Position numbers and translations under genes: made by a program | Shown here: in pieces, positions 7,750-16,332 of the stretch | How the letters are laid out: each line of letters starts with the position of its first letter | Numbering within the stretch: the first letter of the stretch is position 1 | Assembly (NCBI GenBank): GCA_964626015.1 | Contig: CAZVCC010000007.1 | Location: 1-64,000, forward strand | DNA: 64,000 nt | Reading direction: 5' to 3' | From: CAIKZJ01 sp964626015 | GTDB taxonomy: Bacteria; Bacteroidota; Ignavibacteria; Tepidaquicellales; Tepidaquicellaceae | The notes under the pieces: generated by a model | Told to the model about the DNA's origin: nothing | Database searches by the model: none | What the model saw: only the letters and a program-made list of their open reading frames with translations

Positions 7750-10035
7750 ATGATTTCAGGAAAAAAAGTAATCTGGCTTTTATTGTTTTTTGCTCTTTCT
7801 AAAATAATTTTAGCCGAAAATTCTCCTCAGCTTCTTAATAAATGGATTAATTATACTGACCTAAAAAACGTAGTATCTATTTCGTACGACAGGTCAGCGC
7901 CTTATGCCTATTGCGCAACCACGGGCGGGCTTTATGTTGTTGACTTGAGCCAGAGAACCGTTGTTAAAAAATATACGAATATAGATGGCCTTTTAAATAA
8001 CAATCTTACATCTGTTTATGTTGATACGCTCGACAGGCTCTGGATAGGTGCGGCGGACGGCTCGATTGTTATTCATGAATTTTCAAACGGAAAATTCAGG
8101 TATATTTACGATATTAAAAACTCAAGCGAGAATAATAAATCGATTAATGATTTTGTTCAGTACGGGGGTAGTATGTTCATTGCAACGGGATACGGAATTC
8201 AAAAGATTTCTGTTGCAAACCTGAATTTTCTTGATGCTCCTTATTATACGCTTGGAATTTATACAACAAAATCGAAGGTTGTTACTCTTTCGATTAAGAA
8301 CGATACGCTTTACGCGGGTACGGCTGTTGGGATTGCATACGCAAGGATTACGAATAATAATCTTAACAATCCTGCCTCATGGGAAAACTATTCTTCTTCT
8401 CCGTTTGGTCTTAATATAAAGTCTTCGGAAGTTGTTGGTACAAAGGTTTTTTTCTGCTCTGAAACCGGTATGGGATATTTTGAGAATGGCGGCTGGGTTC
8501 CGAACCCAAACCCCGCTACGACGGGAAAAAATGTTATAGATATTCGAAGGGGCGGGAATAATTTGTATTACATCGTTAATAACACTATTTATGTGTCGAG
8601 TGTTGACAATTTAAATACGGGCAGCATTTACGGTCCTTCTGACTCATACCTTTCGCTTGGTGTTGATAATGCCGGGGGGCTGCTTGCGGGGGTCAATGAA
8701 AAGGGTCTGATGGTTCAAAGCGGAAGCAGTCAGTTTGAGTATATTTTTCCTGATTGTCCAAACAGGAATTCATTTGATAATCTATCAATAGATGGAAATG
8801 GAATACTCTGGGCTGCGGGCGGACAGACTGATGCGGGATTTTATAAGTTTGACGGGCTTAAATGGGAAGCGTTTACGACTCAAACAAGACCCGAGATTGG
8901 CACGAGTAACTGGTTCAGGAGAATTGTTGCGGGCGAGAATAAGGTGTGGGCACTTAGCTTTGGAGGAGGGGCAACTCTGATTGACGGTAATACTATTAAG
9001 AATTACAATACCTCGAACTCTGTGCTGCCGGGGAGCGATGACCCGAATTTCTGCGTGCCTTTTGGAGGGGCGTTTGATAATTTCGGGTATTTCTGGATGT
9101 CGTTTTTTAAGACGAATAATGCAACCGGACTTTATAAACATGTTATGGATTCTGTGTTTTTTCCGTACCCGAATCCGAGCATTATAAACAATACAAATTT
9201 CGGACAGGTTGCTATTGACAACTATAATACTAAATGGATAGAATCTATTGCATTCCCGGGAGGTCTCTATTTTTTCAATGATAACGGCACGGATACGCTG
9301 TATTATGACGATGTGTACGGGGTTTACTATGCGAATGATTTTGAGGGAAACACGGTGACGGGTGTGATTGTTGATAAGAACAACGAGGTGTGGGTTTCAA
9401 CGAATAACGGGGTGTTTATTATTCGCAACCCTCTTGCCGCTATTCAAAACCCGAACCAAAAACCGCCAGCAGAAAAGCTTGGAATAATATCGGGAAATCT
9501 GAAGGTTCCTTTTACAGAAAATTGCAGGTGTATTAGTACAGATGTTTTAAACCAAAAATGGATTGGCACGGAAAATAACGGTGTGTTTCATCTTTCCAGC
9601 GACGGCTCAACGTTGATAGAAACTTTTAACGTCACTAACAGCCCGCTGCTCAGCAATCAGATTAATTCTATTGCTGTGAGCAATCAGGACGGCAGGGCGT
9701 ATTTCGGTACGCTTAACGGACTTTCTTCCGTGCAGACGGACGCCATTGTTCCTTTAAAAGAGTTTGATAAGATTGTTTGTTCGCCAAACCCGTTTGTGCT
9801 TCCTTCGAGAGTGAATTTGAAAATTGACGGGCTTATTGAGAATACTTCAGTTAAGATTTTGTCAATTAGCGGAGACGTTATGGCGGAGTTCGATTCTCCG
9901 GGCGGAAGGATTGCCTCGTGGGACGGCAAGGATAAAAAAGGAAAATACGTTCCTTCGGGGATTTATTTAGTCGTGGGTTTCGATAAAGACGGAAAAAAAG
10001 TCGGCAAAGGAAAGCTGGCAGTTGTTAAACAATAA
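7750..10035 (+). CDS. Secreted beta-propeller protein with T9SS-type C-terminal domain, PorZ-like
   Basis: A 761-residue exported protein. A signal peptide is evident (MISGKKVIWLLLFFALSKIILA, residues 1-22). The body consists of propeller blades of the two-component-regulator type, with repeated motifs such as LWIGAADGSIVI, EVWVSTNNGVFII and KWIGTENNGVFHL. It ends in a small beta domain (SVKILSISGDVMAEF, then SGIYLVVGFDKDGKKVGKGK) like type IX secretion signal domains. Two propellers plus such a domain is the plan of PorZ, a surface component of the type IX system; I infer a PorZ-like role, but a cargo protein of similar build is possible. HisA-like and DUF4159 genes follow at once in the same direction. 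Confidence 0.75.
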   Translation: MISGKKVIWLLLFFALSKIILAENSPQLLNKWINYTDLKNVVSISYDRSAPYAYCATTGGLYVVDLSQRTVVKKYTNIDGLLNNNLTSVYVDTLDRLWIGAADGSIVIHEFSNGKFRYIYDIKNSSENNKSINDFVQYGGSMFIATGYGIQKISVANLNFLDAPYYTLGIYTTKSKVVTLSIKNDTLYAGTAVGIAYARITNNNLNNPASWENYSSSPFGLNIKSSEVVGTKVFFCSETGMGYFENGGWVPNPNPATTGKNVIDIRRGGNNLYYIVNNTIYVSSVDNLNTGSIYGPSDSYLSLGVDNAGGLLAGVNEKGLMVQSGSSQFEYIFPDCPNRNSFDNLSIDGNGILWAAGGQTDAGFYKFDGLKWEAFTTQTRPEIGTSNWFRRIVAGENKVWALSFGGGATLIDGNTIKNYNTSNSVLPGSDDPNFCVPFGGAFDNFGYFWMSFFKTNNATGLYKHVMDSVFFPYPNPSIINNTNFGQVAIDNYNTKWIESIAFPGGLYFFNDNGTDTLYYDDVYGVYYANDFEGNTVTGVIVDKNNEVWVSTNNGVFIIRNPLAAIQNPNQKPPAEKLGIISGNLKVPFTENCRCISTDVLNQKWIGTENNGVFHLSSDGSTLIETFNVTNSPLLSNQINSIAVSNQDGRAYFGTLNGLSSVQTDAIVPLKEFDKIVCSPNPFVLPSRVNLKIDGLIENTSVKILSISGDVMAEFDSPGGRIASWDGKDKKGKYVPSGIYLVVGFDKDGKKVGKGKLAVVKQ

Positions 10036-10039
10036 CACA

Positions 10040-10810
10040 ATGCTTGTTATTCCCGTAATAGATATTCATAACGAAAAATGCACCCGTTGCTTTCAGGGAC
10101 ATTATGAGTCGTCGGGATTTTATTCAGATGACCCGGTTAAGGTGGCACGGCTTTTTAGAAAAGAAAATTTTAAGTGTATTCATATTACAGACCTTGACGG
10201 CGCTATTGAGGGAGAGATGCAGAACTTTCCTATTATAAAGGAAATCTGCAAGACGCTCGACGTACCTGTCCAGCTTGGAGGCGGCATACGCGACTTTGAT
10301 ACGGCGCAAAGAATTATTGAGGAGCTTGGAGTTTACCGAATTGTAATAGGAACTGCTGCGATTACAAATCCAGGACTTATTGAAAAAATCATTTCTGTTT
10401 ATTCACCTTCTAAGCTTGTGATTGGAATCGATGAAAAGCTTAACAACGTGGTTACGAACGGGTGGGTTAACTTTGCCAACATAACACCGCTGGGATTTGC
10501 TAAGATGATGGACGGGCTTGGCGTGAAAAGAATAATTTATCAGGATGTAACACGCGTTGGCAATTGCTCGGGACCCTTTATTGACAGGCTTTTAGAAATT
10601 GCAGAAAATACTAACGCCCTGAAGATTACTTCCGCAGGAGGAATAGGCGGATATTCACACCTGAAAATGCTTACGGACCTAAAGAACCCGAAGATAGATT
10701 CTGTTATGCTTTCTAAATCTCTTTACGAAAACAAGTTTCCCTGTCAGGCTATCTGGAGAGATTCAGAGCGGGTTGATACATCTCTGGAACTTCCGAAAGT
10801 GAAAAGATGA
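10040..10810 (+). CDS. HisA-like phosphoribosyl isomerase family protein
   Basis: A 256-residue TIM-barrel of the HisA/HisF family. HisA converts ProFAR to PRFAR in histidine synthesis. Start chosen at ATG 10040 (MLVIPVIDIHNEK), 5 bp after the previous stop; a TTG at 10022 overlaps that gene and is less likely. The two catalytic aspartates of HisA are present (Asp8 in PVIDI, Asp131 in IGIDEK), as are the phosphate-binding QLGGGIRD and ITSAGGIGG. The usual D-x-x-R-D-G-T motif reads DVTRVGNCSG, with Val172-173 region in place of the second Asp, and there are no other his genes nearby. It may be a true HisA or a related isomerase for another substrate. It overlaps the next gene by 4 bp. Confidence 0.8.
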   Translation: MLVIPVIDIHNEKCTRCFQGHYESSGFYSDDPVKVARLFRKENFKCIHITDLDGAIEGEMQNFPIIKEICKTLDVPVQLGGGIRDFDTAQRIIEELGVYRIVIGTAAITNPGLIEKIISVYSPSKLVIGIDEKLNNVVTNGWVNFANITPLGFAKMMDGLGVKRIIYQDVTRVGNCSGPFIDRLLEIAENTNALKITSAGGIGGYSHLKMLTDLKNPKIDSVMLSKSLYENKFPCQAIWRDSERVDTSLELPKVKR

Positions 10811-11478
10811 GGACGGTAAGAGCAGCAGCAATACTTTTAGCGGTGGTTTTATTAATGCCGTTAAACGCGTTTACGCAAAGCACTAAGTTTAAGATTGTAC
10901 GGTTGAAATATTCGGGCGGCGGCGACTGGTATAATGACCCATCGGCTGAGGTTAATATGATGTCCTTTCTTAAAAGCAATACGGCTATTGATGTTGATGA
11001 ACCAAAGTTTTATTCTGTTGATGTTGCTTCTGACGACATTTTTAAGTATCCGTTTATACTGCTTACCGGACACGGAAACATCTCTTTTTCGGATAATGAA
11101 GTAAAGCGGCTGAGAAAGTACGTTGAGAACGGCGGGTTTATTTATGCTGATGATGACTACGGCATGGACGAGGCTTTCAGGAGAGAAATTAAAAAAGTTT
11201 TCCCGAACGATGAAATGAAAGAGCTGCCGTTCAATCATCCAATTTATAATTCGCACTTTAAGTTTTCAAACGGTCTTCCGAAAATTCACGAGCATGATTC
11301 AAAACCTCCGCAGGGCTTTGGATACTGGATTAACGGGCGGTTATGTGTTTATTATACATACGAGACAAACCTTTCAGACGGCTGGGCTGACCCGAGAGAA
11401 CACGACGACCCAAAAGAAAAACGGGAGGAGGCTCTTCAAATGGGTGCTAACATAATAGTGTATGTTCTTACCAATTAG
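10807..11478 (+). CDS. DUF4159 family exported protein
   Basis: A 223-residue protein with a signal peptide (RTVRAAAILLAVVLLMPLNAFTQS) and the DUF4159 pattern: RLKYSGGGDWYNDP near the N-terminus, then FILLTGHGNISFSDNEVKRLRKYVENGGFI and YADDDYG, a fold like the ThuA/glutamine amidotransferase-like group, and FNHPIYN further on. The biochemical role of the family is unknown. The start codon overlaps the HisA-like stop by 4 bp, so the two are probably coupled. Its stop overlaps the stop of the convergent nitrilase gene by 4 bp. Confidence 0.85.
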   Translation: MRTVRAAAILLAVVLLMPLNAFTQSTKFKIVRLKYSGGGDWYNDPSAEVNMMSFLKSNTAIDVDEPKFYSVDVASDDIFKYPFILLTGHGNISFSDNEVKRLRKYVENGGFIYADDDYGMDEAFRREIKKVFPNDEMKELPFNHPIYNSHFKFSNGLPKIHEHDSKPPQGFGYWINGRLCVYYTYETNLSDGWADPREHDDPKEKREEALQMGANIIVYVLTN

Positions 11479-12305
11479 TTTCTCTTATCTCTCACTTTAT
11501 AAAAATGGTCTCGCCTTTCCGCAAAGATATCGTTCTTTTCGTTGATGTGTTTATCCCGTGCAAGCTCGGGATTTATTTTTATAAATGTTATTTCTTCTTT
11601 CTCTTTTGAACCTCTTGCAAGATATTCGCCTTTCGGGTTTAGTATTACACTTTCGCCCGTAAAGTCGAGACTTTTTTCTCCGTTAATATCTTTGCCAACT
11701 CTGTTTGCTGTTATTGTGTAAACATGATTCTCGAGAGCCCTCGAAAACATTGCCGCCTGACAGTATGGCATCACAAGGTTTGACGGATGACAGATTATAT
11801 CTGCGCCTCTCAGTGCGAGCGACCTTGCTGCTTCGGGATAAATCCAGTCGTAACAAATCATCATGCCGATTTTTGCAAAACCAAACTTCTTATTATAAAT
11901 TTCATATACCCAGAATCCCGTGTTCCCGGGTTCAAAGAATTTCTGTTCATCATAAAAGAGGTGTGTTTTTCTGTAAACTCTGAACTCGCCGTTAGGATAC
12001 ACCAGTATGGATGAATTAAAATAAATTTCTTTGTCTGCTTCTTTTACGGATTCACAAAAACCTGAAACTATGTATGCATCCTTTTCCTTACTGATTCTCT
12101 TTAGCATTCCGCAGAATTTTCCAGTGTCTGGATTTTCTGAAACGTTTTTAAGCTCTTCCCTTTCGGCGAACAAATATCCCGAGTTACCAAGTTCGGGTAG
12201 CACAAGCAGGTCAAAGTCTTCTTTTGAAATAAATTCTTGTACCTTTTCAATGTTGCTTTTTGGCTTCCCAAGCTCGGGTTTAAACTGTAAGTATCCGGTT
12301 TTCAT
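11475..12305 (-). CDS. Carbon-nitrogen hydrolase (nitrilase superfamily)
   Basis: A 276-residue cytosolic amidase of the nitrilase superfamily, cleaving non-peptide C-N bonds through a Glu-Lys-Cys triad. The triad is visible as Glu38 (LPELGNSGY), Lys113 (YRKTHLF) and Cys151 (MICYDWIYPEAAR). HPSNLVMPYCQ and ENHVYTITANR follow the family pattern. The exact substrate cannot be told. It is the last gene of the uvrC-phoH-nitrilase run and lies 20 bp after phoH. Confidence 0.92.
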   Translation of the reverse strand: MKTGYLQFKPELGKPKSNIEKVQEFISKEDFDLLVLPELGNSGYLFAEREELKNVSENPDTGKFCGMLKRISKEKDAYIVSGFCESVKEADKEIYFNSSILVYPNGEFRVYRKTHLFYDEQKFFEPGNTGFWVYEIYNKKFGFAKIGMMICYDWIYPEAARSLALRGADIICHPSNLVMPYCQAAMFSRALENHVYTITANRVGKDINGEKSLDFTGESVILNPKGEYLARGSKEKEEITFIKINPELARDKHINEKNDIFAERRDHFYKVRDKRN

Positions 12306-12325
12306 ATCTTTCGTCCTTAAAATAA

Positions 12326-13669
12326 TTATAATAAATTACTTGCAAGCTCCGCAAGCTCTGACCTCTCTCCCTTTTCAAGGTTTACGTGTGCATAAAGTTT
12401 TTGTCCCTTGAAGTGCTCTATCAGGTAAGACAATCCGTTCGATTCCGAATCAAGATAAGGATGGTCTATTTGATATATGTCTCCCGTAAAGACAATCTTC
12501 GTTCCCTCACCGACTCTTGTTATTATCGTTTTAATTTCATGCGGCGTTAAATTCTGGGCTTCGTCAACTATAAAAAAGATTCTCTGCAGGCTTCTTCCTC
12601 TTATGTAGCTAAGCGGCTCAACAAGAAGCTTGTCTTCTTTAAGCATTGTAGAAATTGCCTGGTGGTTTCTGTCTGTATCGGGGTACTGGTCTTGTATCAC
12701 CTTTAGGTTGTCCCACAAAGGCTGCATGTATGGTGCCAGCTTACTGTCAACGTCTCCGGGCAGATATCCGATGTCTTTATTGCTAAGCGGAACGACGGGT
12801 CTTGCTATGTATATCTGTCTGTATTCTCTTTTCACACTAAGCGCCGACGCGAGCGCCAGCAGTGTTTTCCCCGTACCTGCTTTTCCTGTTATCGAAACAA
12901 GCGGTATGTTTTTGTTGATTAGTGCATTCATGGCAAAGGTTTGCTCTGCATTGCGCGGCATGATTCCGTAAGCGGGGTTTTTGTCAATTCGCTCTACAAA
13001 TTCTTTTGTGGGAGTAAGGTGACCAAGCACAGAGTGGCTCTTATTTCTGATAATATAAAATTTGTTTGGATGAACCTCGCCTTTATCTTTTTTAATAACC
13101 TCTGTAGCAGGAATCTGAAATGGAAGTGTATAGATTTTGTTTAGAAGTTCGTCATCGAACTCTTCGACAACCCCTTTGCCGCTGTACAGCTCGTCAATGC
13201 TGCCTATCCTGTCGGTCGTGTAATCTTCCGAAAGCACACCAATGGCTTTTGCCTTCATTCGCAGGTTAACGTCTTTTGTAACAAGAATTACAGACTTGTT
13301 ATCCTTTGCTTTATTCTTAAGTTCAACTACTGTGCTTAAAATTCTGTGGTCCGCGGTATCTTCTCTGAAAATATCTCTTATCTCGTCGCTTATTCCTTTT
13401 GTTATCGCTATTCTTACTTTTCCTTTGCCTTTGCCAAGGGAAATGCCTCCGTTAAAAAGTGCCTTGCCTGTCAACTCGTCCAGTTTACGCGCAAAGTCAC
13501 GCGCATTAAGGTTTATGACCTGGCTTCCGCGTTTAAAATGGTCTATCTCTTCAATGACGGCAAGAGGAATAACAATGTCATTATCCTTAAACTGGTTTAT
13601 ACACGTTCCGTCATGAAGTATTACGTTTGTATCAAGAACAAATGTTTTTGGTGCTCCGTTTTTTGCCAT
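12326..13669 (-). CDS. PhoH2-type protein: PIN domain fused to PhoH ATPase
   Basis: A 447-residue two-domain protein. The N-terminal PIN nuclease domain (about 8-150) shows its acidic residues in FVLDTNVILHD, VIEEID, DTADHRIL and LVTKDVNLRMKA. The C-terminal PhoH helicase-like ATPase (about 240-447) has the Walker A loop GKAGTGKT, the Walker B-type segment FFIVDEAQN and the downstream FTGDIYQID. Proteins with this layout couple ATP-driven RNA unwinding to RNA cleavage. It starts 11 bp after the uvrC stop. Confidence 0.95.
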   Translation of the reverse strand: MAKNGAPKTFVLDTNVILHDGTCINQFKDNDIVIPLAVIEEIDHFKRGSQVINLNARDFARKLDELTGKALFNGGISLGKGKGKVRIAITKGISDEIRDIFREDTADHRILSTVVELKNKAKDNKSVILVTKDVNLRMKAKAIGVLSEDYTTDRIGSIDELYSGKGVVEEFDDELLNKIYTLPFQIPATEVIKKDKGEVHPNKFYIIRNKSHSVLGHLTPTKEFVERIDKNPAYGIMPRNAEQTFAMNALINKNIPLVSITGKAGTGKTLLALASALSVKREYRQIYIARPVVPLSNKDIGYLPGDVDSKLAPYMQPLWDNLKVIQDQYPDTDRNHQAISTMLKEDKLLVEPLSYIRGRSLQRIFFIVDEAQNLTPHEIKTIITRVGEGTKIVFTGDIYQIDHPYLDSESNGLSYLIEHFKGQKLYAHVNLEKGERSELAELASNLL

Positions 13670-13680
13670 TATGTTTTTAT

Positions 13681-15555
13681 TTAATTTTCTTCTTCGTAGA
13701 AATATCTCATTAATATGCCCGTTATTTTCTTTCCCATGTCAAGCTCAAAAGCTGCTTCATCCTTCTGCAGAGCTTCTTTAACACCCTCAAAGGAACCGTA
13801 TTTCCTAAGAAGTTTCTTCGTGGTTGCATCGCCTATCCCTATTATATCCGTCAGCTCTGATGTTAACGTTCTTTTGCTTCTTAAGGTTCTGTGAAATTCT
13901 ATCGCAAACCTGTGTGCCTCGTCTCGTATTCTTTGAAGCAGTTTTAAACCGCTGGAGGTTTTTGGTATTGTATGCGGGTCTGAATCCTCCGGCATGTAAA
14001 CCTCTTCCAGCCGTTTTGCAAGCCCTATTATGTTTATTCCATTCCCGTGTTCGTGGTCAGAATCTTTCTTCTCGTTCGCTATCTTAATTCCCATATCCCT
14101 TAAAACTTTTACCGCAGAGGAAAGCTGTCCTTTACCGCCGTCAATAACAACAAGGTCGGGCATGTTTTCTTCTTGCTTACGGTAGCGGCGGTGTATAACT
14201 TCGCGCATTGAAAGAAAGTCGTCGGGTTCGCCTGCTTCGTTTGTTACTGTTCTGATTTTATACTTTCTGTAGTCCGATTTTTTTGGTTTTGCATTTTCAA
14301 ACACTACCATAGAAGCAACGGTGTCGGTTCCCTGTATATGTGATATGTCAAAACATTCTATGCGTTTAGGAATTCTGTGCATACGTAGGTCGCGTTTTAA
14401 GGCATCCAGAGAAGGTGCAGTGTACTCTCTCTTCATTTTTGCAAGCTTTAACTCGTCAAGCATATACTTTGCGTTTGTTTCAACCATCCTTATCAATTTT
14501 ACCTTTTCACCGATTTTTGGTACTGTAATTTCAACCTTTCCCCCCTTCTTTTCGTTCAACCATAGTTCTAGAGCCTCTATGTTTTCAGTCTCAAGCGGCA
14601 AAAAGACTTCGTCGGGAATGAATTCTGCCTTGCTGTAATAATTAGTTACAAGGTTTTCAACAGATTCTTCTGGCGGCTTTTCAAGAACGTTTGAAAGGTA
14701 GTAATGCGTTTTTCCAATTACTCTGCCGTCGCGTATTTTCAGCACCATCCCGCAGGCATCGTTATCTTCCTGTGCTATTGCAAAAACATCTCGGTCAACT
14801 ATTTCCTCCCCTGCCATTTTTTGCTTTGATTTATACACCTGCAGCGCCTCTATTTTGTCGCGCATCTTTGCCGCCTGTTCAAATTTCATATTCTCTGCAA
14901 GAGAATCCATCTTTTCTTTCAGGTCTTTTTCAAGCGTTTCAATCTTCCCGTTCAGAAGTTTTGCAACCTGATTAATCATATCTTTGTATTCGTGTTCCGG
15001 CACAAGTCCTACGCACGGTCCTTCGCACTTGTTTATATGGTAATCAAGGCAGACCTTATACTTACCCGAAGAAATGTTTTCTTCCGAAAGGTTTAAATTG
15101 CACGAACGGATTGTAAAGATATCCCGTATAGATTTTAGCGCAAATCGCATAGTTTTAACGTCGGTGTAAGGACCGAAATACTTTGAACCGTCATTGCGTT
15201 TTGACCTTGTCGGAAATACTCTTGGAAACCTCTCGTTGGTTATCACTATGTAAGGAAAGGTTTTGTCGTCTTTAAGGAGAACGTTGTAACGGGGTTTTAT
15301 TTTTTTTATTAAGTTAAATTCGAGTATGAGAGCCTCAACCTCTGAGTCCGTTACAATAACGTCAAGGTCTGCAATTTTTGAGACCATTGATTCCGTTTTC
15401 GCTCCCTGCGGTCTGGATTGGAAGTATTGCCTGACGCGGTTTTTCAGCAACTTGGCTTTGCCTACATAGATGACTTTTTTTGATATGTCTTTAAATTGAT
15501 ATACCCCGGGTTTTGCGGGAAGATTCTCAAGTTTTAGCTTTATATTATTTTTAAT
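13681..15555 (-). CDS. uvrC: Excinuclease ABC subunit C, apparent ATT start
   Basis: UvrC makes both incisions in nucleotide excision repair after recruitment by UvrAB. The frame encodes the GIY-YIG nuclease domain (LPAKPGVYQF then VIYVGKAK), the Cys-rich segment around CLDYHINKCEGPCVG, the UvrB-binding helices (MKFEQAAKMRDKIEAL), the RNase H-like C-terminal nuclease (IECFDISHIQGTDTVASMVVF, VIDGGKGQL) and terminal helix-hairpin-helix motifs. The first ATG/GTG/TTG in frame is a TTG at 15450, which would remove the whole GIY-YIG motif. The frame stays open up to a stop at 15573-15571, with no ATG, GTG or TTG between; the best start is ATT at 15555 (reading MKNNIKLKLENLPAKPGVY), giving 624 residues. 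A base error is the alternative. Confidence 0.9.
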   Translation of the reverse strand: MKNNIKLKLENLPAKPGVYQFKDISKKVIYVGKAKLLKNRVRQYFQSRPQGAKTESMVSKIADLDVIVTDSEVEALILEFNLIKKIKPRYNVLLKDDKTFPYIVITNERFPRVFPTRSKRNDGSKYFGPYTDVKTMRFALKSIRDIFTIRSCNLNLSEENISSGKYKVCLDYHINKCEGPCVGLVPEHEYKDMINQVAKLLNGKIETLEKDLKEKMDSLAENMKFEQAAKMRDKIEALQVYKSKQKMAGEEIVDRDVFAIAQEDNDACGMVLKIRDGRVIGKTHYYLSNVLEKPPEESVENLVTNYYSKAEFIPDEVFLPLETENIEALELWLNEKKGGKVEITVPKIGEKVKLIRMVETNAKYMLDELKLAKMKREYTAPSLDALKRDLRMHRIPKRIECFDISHIQGTDTVASMVVFENAKPKKSDYRKYKIRTVTNEAGEPDDFLSMREVIHRRYRKQEENMPDLVVIDGGKGQLSSAVKVLRDMGIKIANEKKDSDHEHGNGINIIGLAKRLEEVYMPEDSDPHTIPKTSSGLKLLQRIRDEAHRFAIEFHRTLRSKRTLTSELTDIIGIGDATTKKLLRKYGSFEGVKEALQKDEAAFELDMGKKITGILMRYFYEEEN

Positions 15556-15718
15556 GTTTTCCGTAAATCTTTAATTTACTAAATTTTCTTATAATTTTTT
15601 ATAATATCAACGTATTTTGTAATAACTTTATTTAATAATCCAAATATCCATGTAATTTGTGTAGATAAAAAGAAAGATTTTTTATATTTTGATGTTCTGT
15701 TAATTTAAAATAAAAACA

Positions 15719-16030
15719 TTGATTAAAAAATTAATTATAGTTACGGCTTTTATAGCATTGCTTGTTGGTTCCTTCTTCCTGTACAATGGACAGAAAAACG
15801 TCATAGCTGACGATAAAGATAAAAAGTGCTGTAACACCGAATGTACTCAAAAAGAAAACTGTCAGAAACAGTGTGACGGTAAGTGTGAAAACTGTACTCA
15901 AAGCTGCGTGAATAAATCCGGCGTAAACAATCAGGACCAGTCACAAATGAAAAACTGTCCAAAAACAAACTGCTCGCAAAAGACAGAAGGAGTAAAAACC
16001 TCGGGTTCGTGTTCTTATAGAAAACAATAA
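15719..16030 (+). CDS. Small exported or anchored cysteine-rich protein
   Basis: A 103-residue protein starting at a TTG (15719). An N-terminal hydrophobic segment (LIIVTAFIALLVGSFFLY) is a signal peptide or anchor. The remainder is short, polar and carries 11 cysteines in spaced clusters (KCCNTEC, NCQKQCDGKCENC, NCPKTNC), with no recognised domain. Possible roles are metal binding or a disulfide-rich surface protein; neither is shown. It stands alone, with a strong terminator 25 bp after its stop. Confidence 0.65.
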   Translation: MIKKLIIVTAFIALLVGSFFLYNGQKNVIADDKDKKCCNTECTQKENCQKQCDGKCENCTQSCVNKSGVNNQDQSQMKNCPKTNCSQKTEGVKTSGSCSYRKQ

Positions 16031-16054
16031 TAACATAATAACCCCCAAGAAGTT

Positions 16055-16082
16055 TAAAAACCCGGCTATCCCCGGGTTTTTT
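16055..16082 (+). terminator. Rho-independent terminator after the Cys-rich gene
   Basis: The arms AAAAACCCGG and CCGGGTTTTT form a GC-rich stem with a short CTATCC loop, followed by a T run. It lies 25 bp downstream of the stop at 16030. Confidence 0.85.
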
Positions 16083-16332
16083 CTTTTCTAAATGTTAATA
16101 ACCTTTTATTAACTTCTTCATAACCCCTGTTTGTAAACAGTTTTTATGTATCTTGTGTCCTTTATAAATTATTCTGTCTAATAACCTGATTTTTCCTTCA
16201 CTTTTATTAACATTTAATAAACACGGTATTCCTTAATTGCTTTTTAATTTCAAAACAAATAGATATTTTTTAACACTATTAACAACGCTATTACTATTAC
16301 TTTATCTAATATATAATTAAAAGATATAAGAA
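16083..16332. other. AT-rich leader of recN with one palindrome
   Basis: An AT-rich stretch of 250 bases with several TTATTAAC-like words. A palindrome CTGTTTGTAAACAG (16127-16140) has 6-bp perfect arms and lies about 190 bases before recN, an SOS gene in many bacteria; whether it is an operator is unknown. Confidence 0.35.

Noticed and set aside
16127..16140. SOS operator upstream of recN
   Set aside because: The palindrome is too far upstream (about 190 bp) and does not match a known LexA box for this phylum to my knowledge; kept only as a note.
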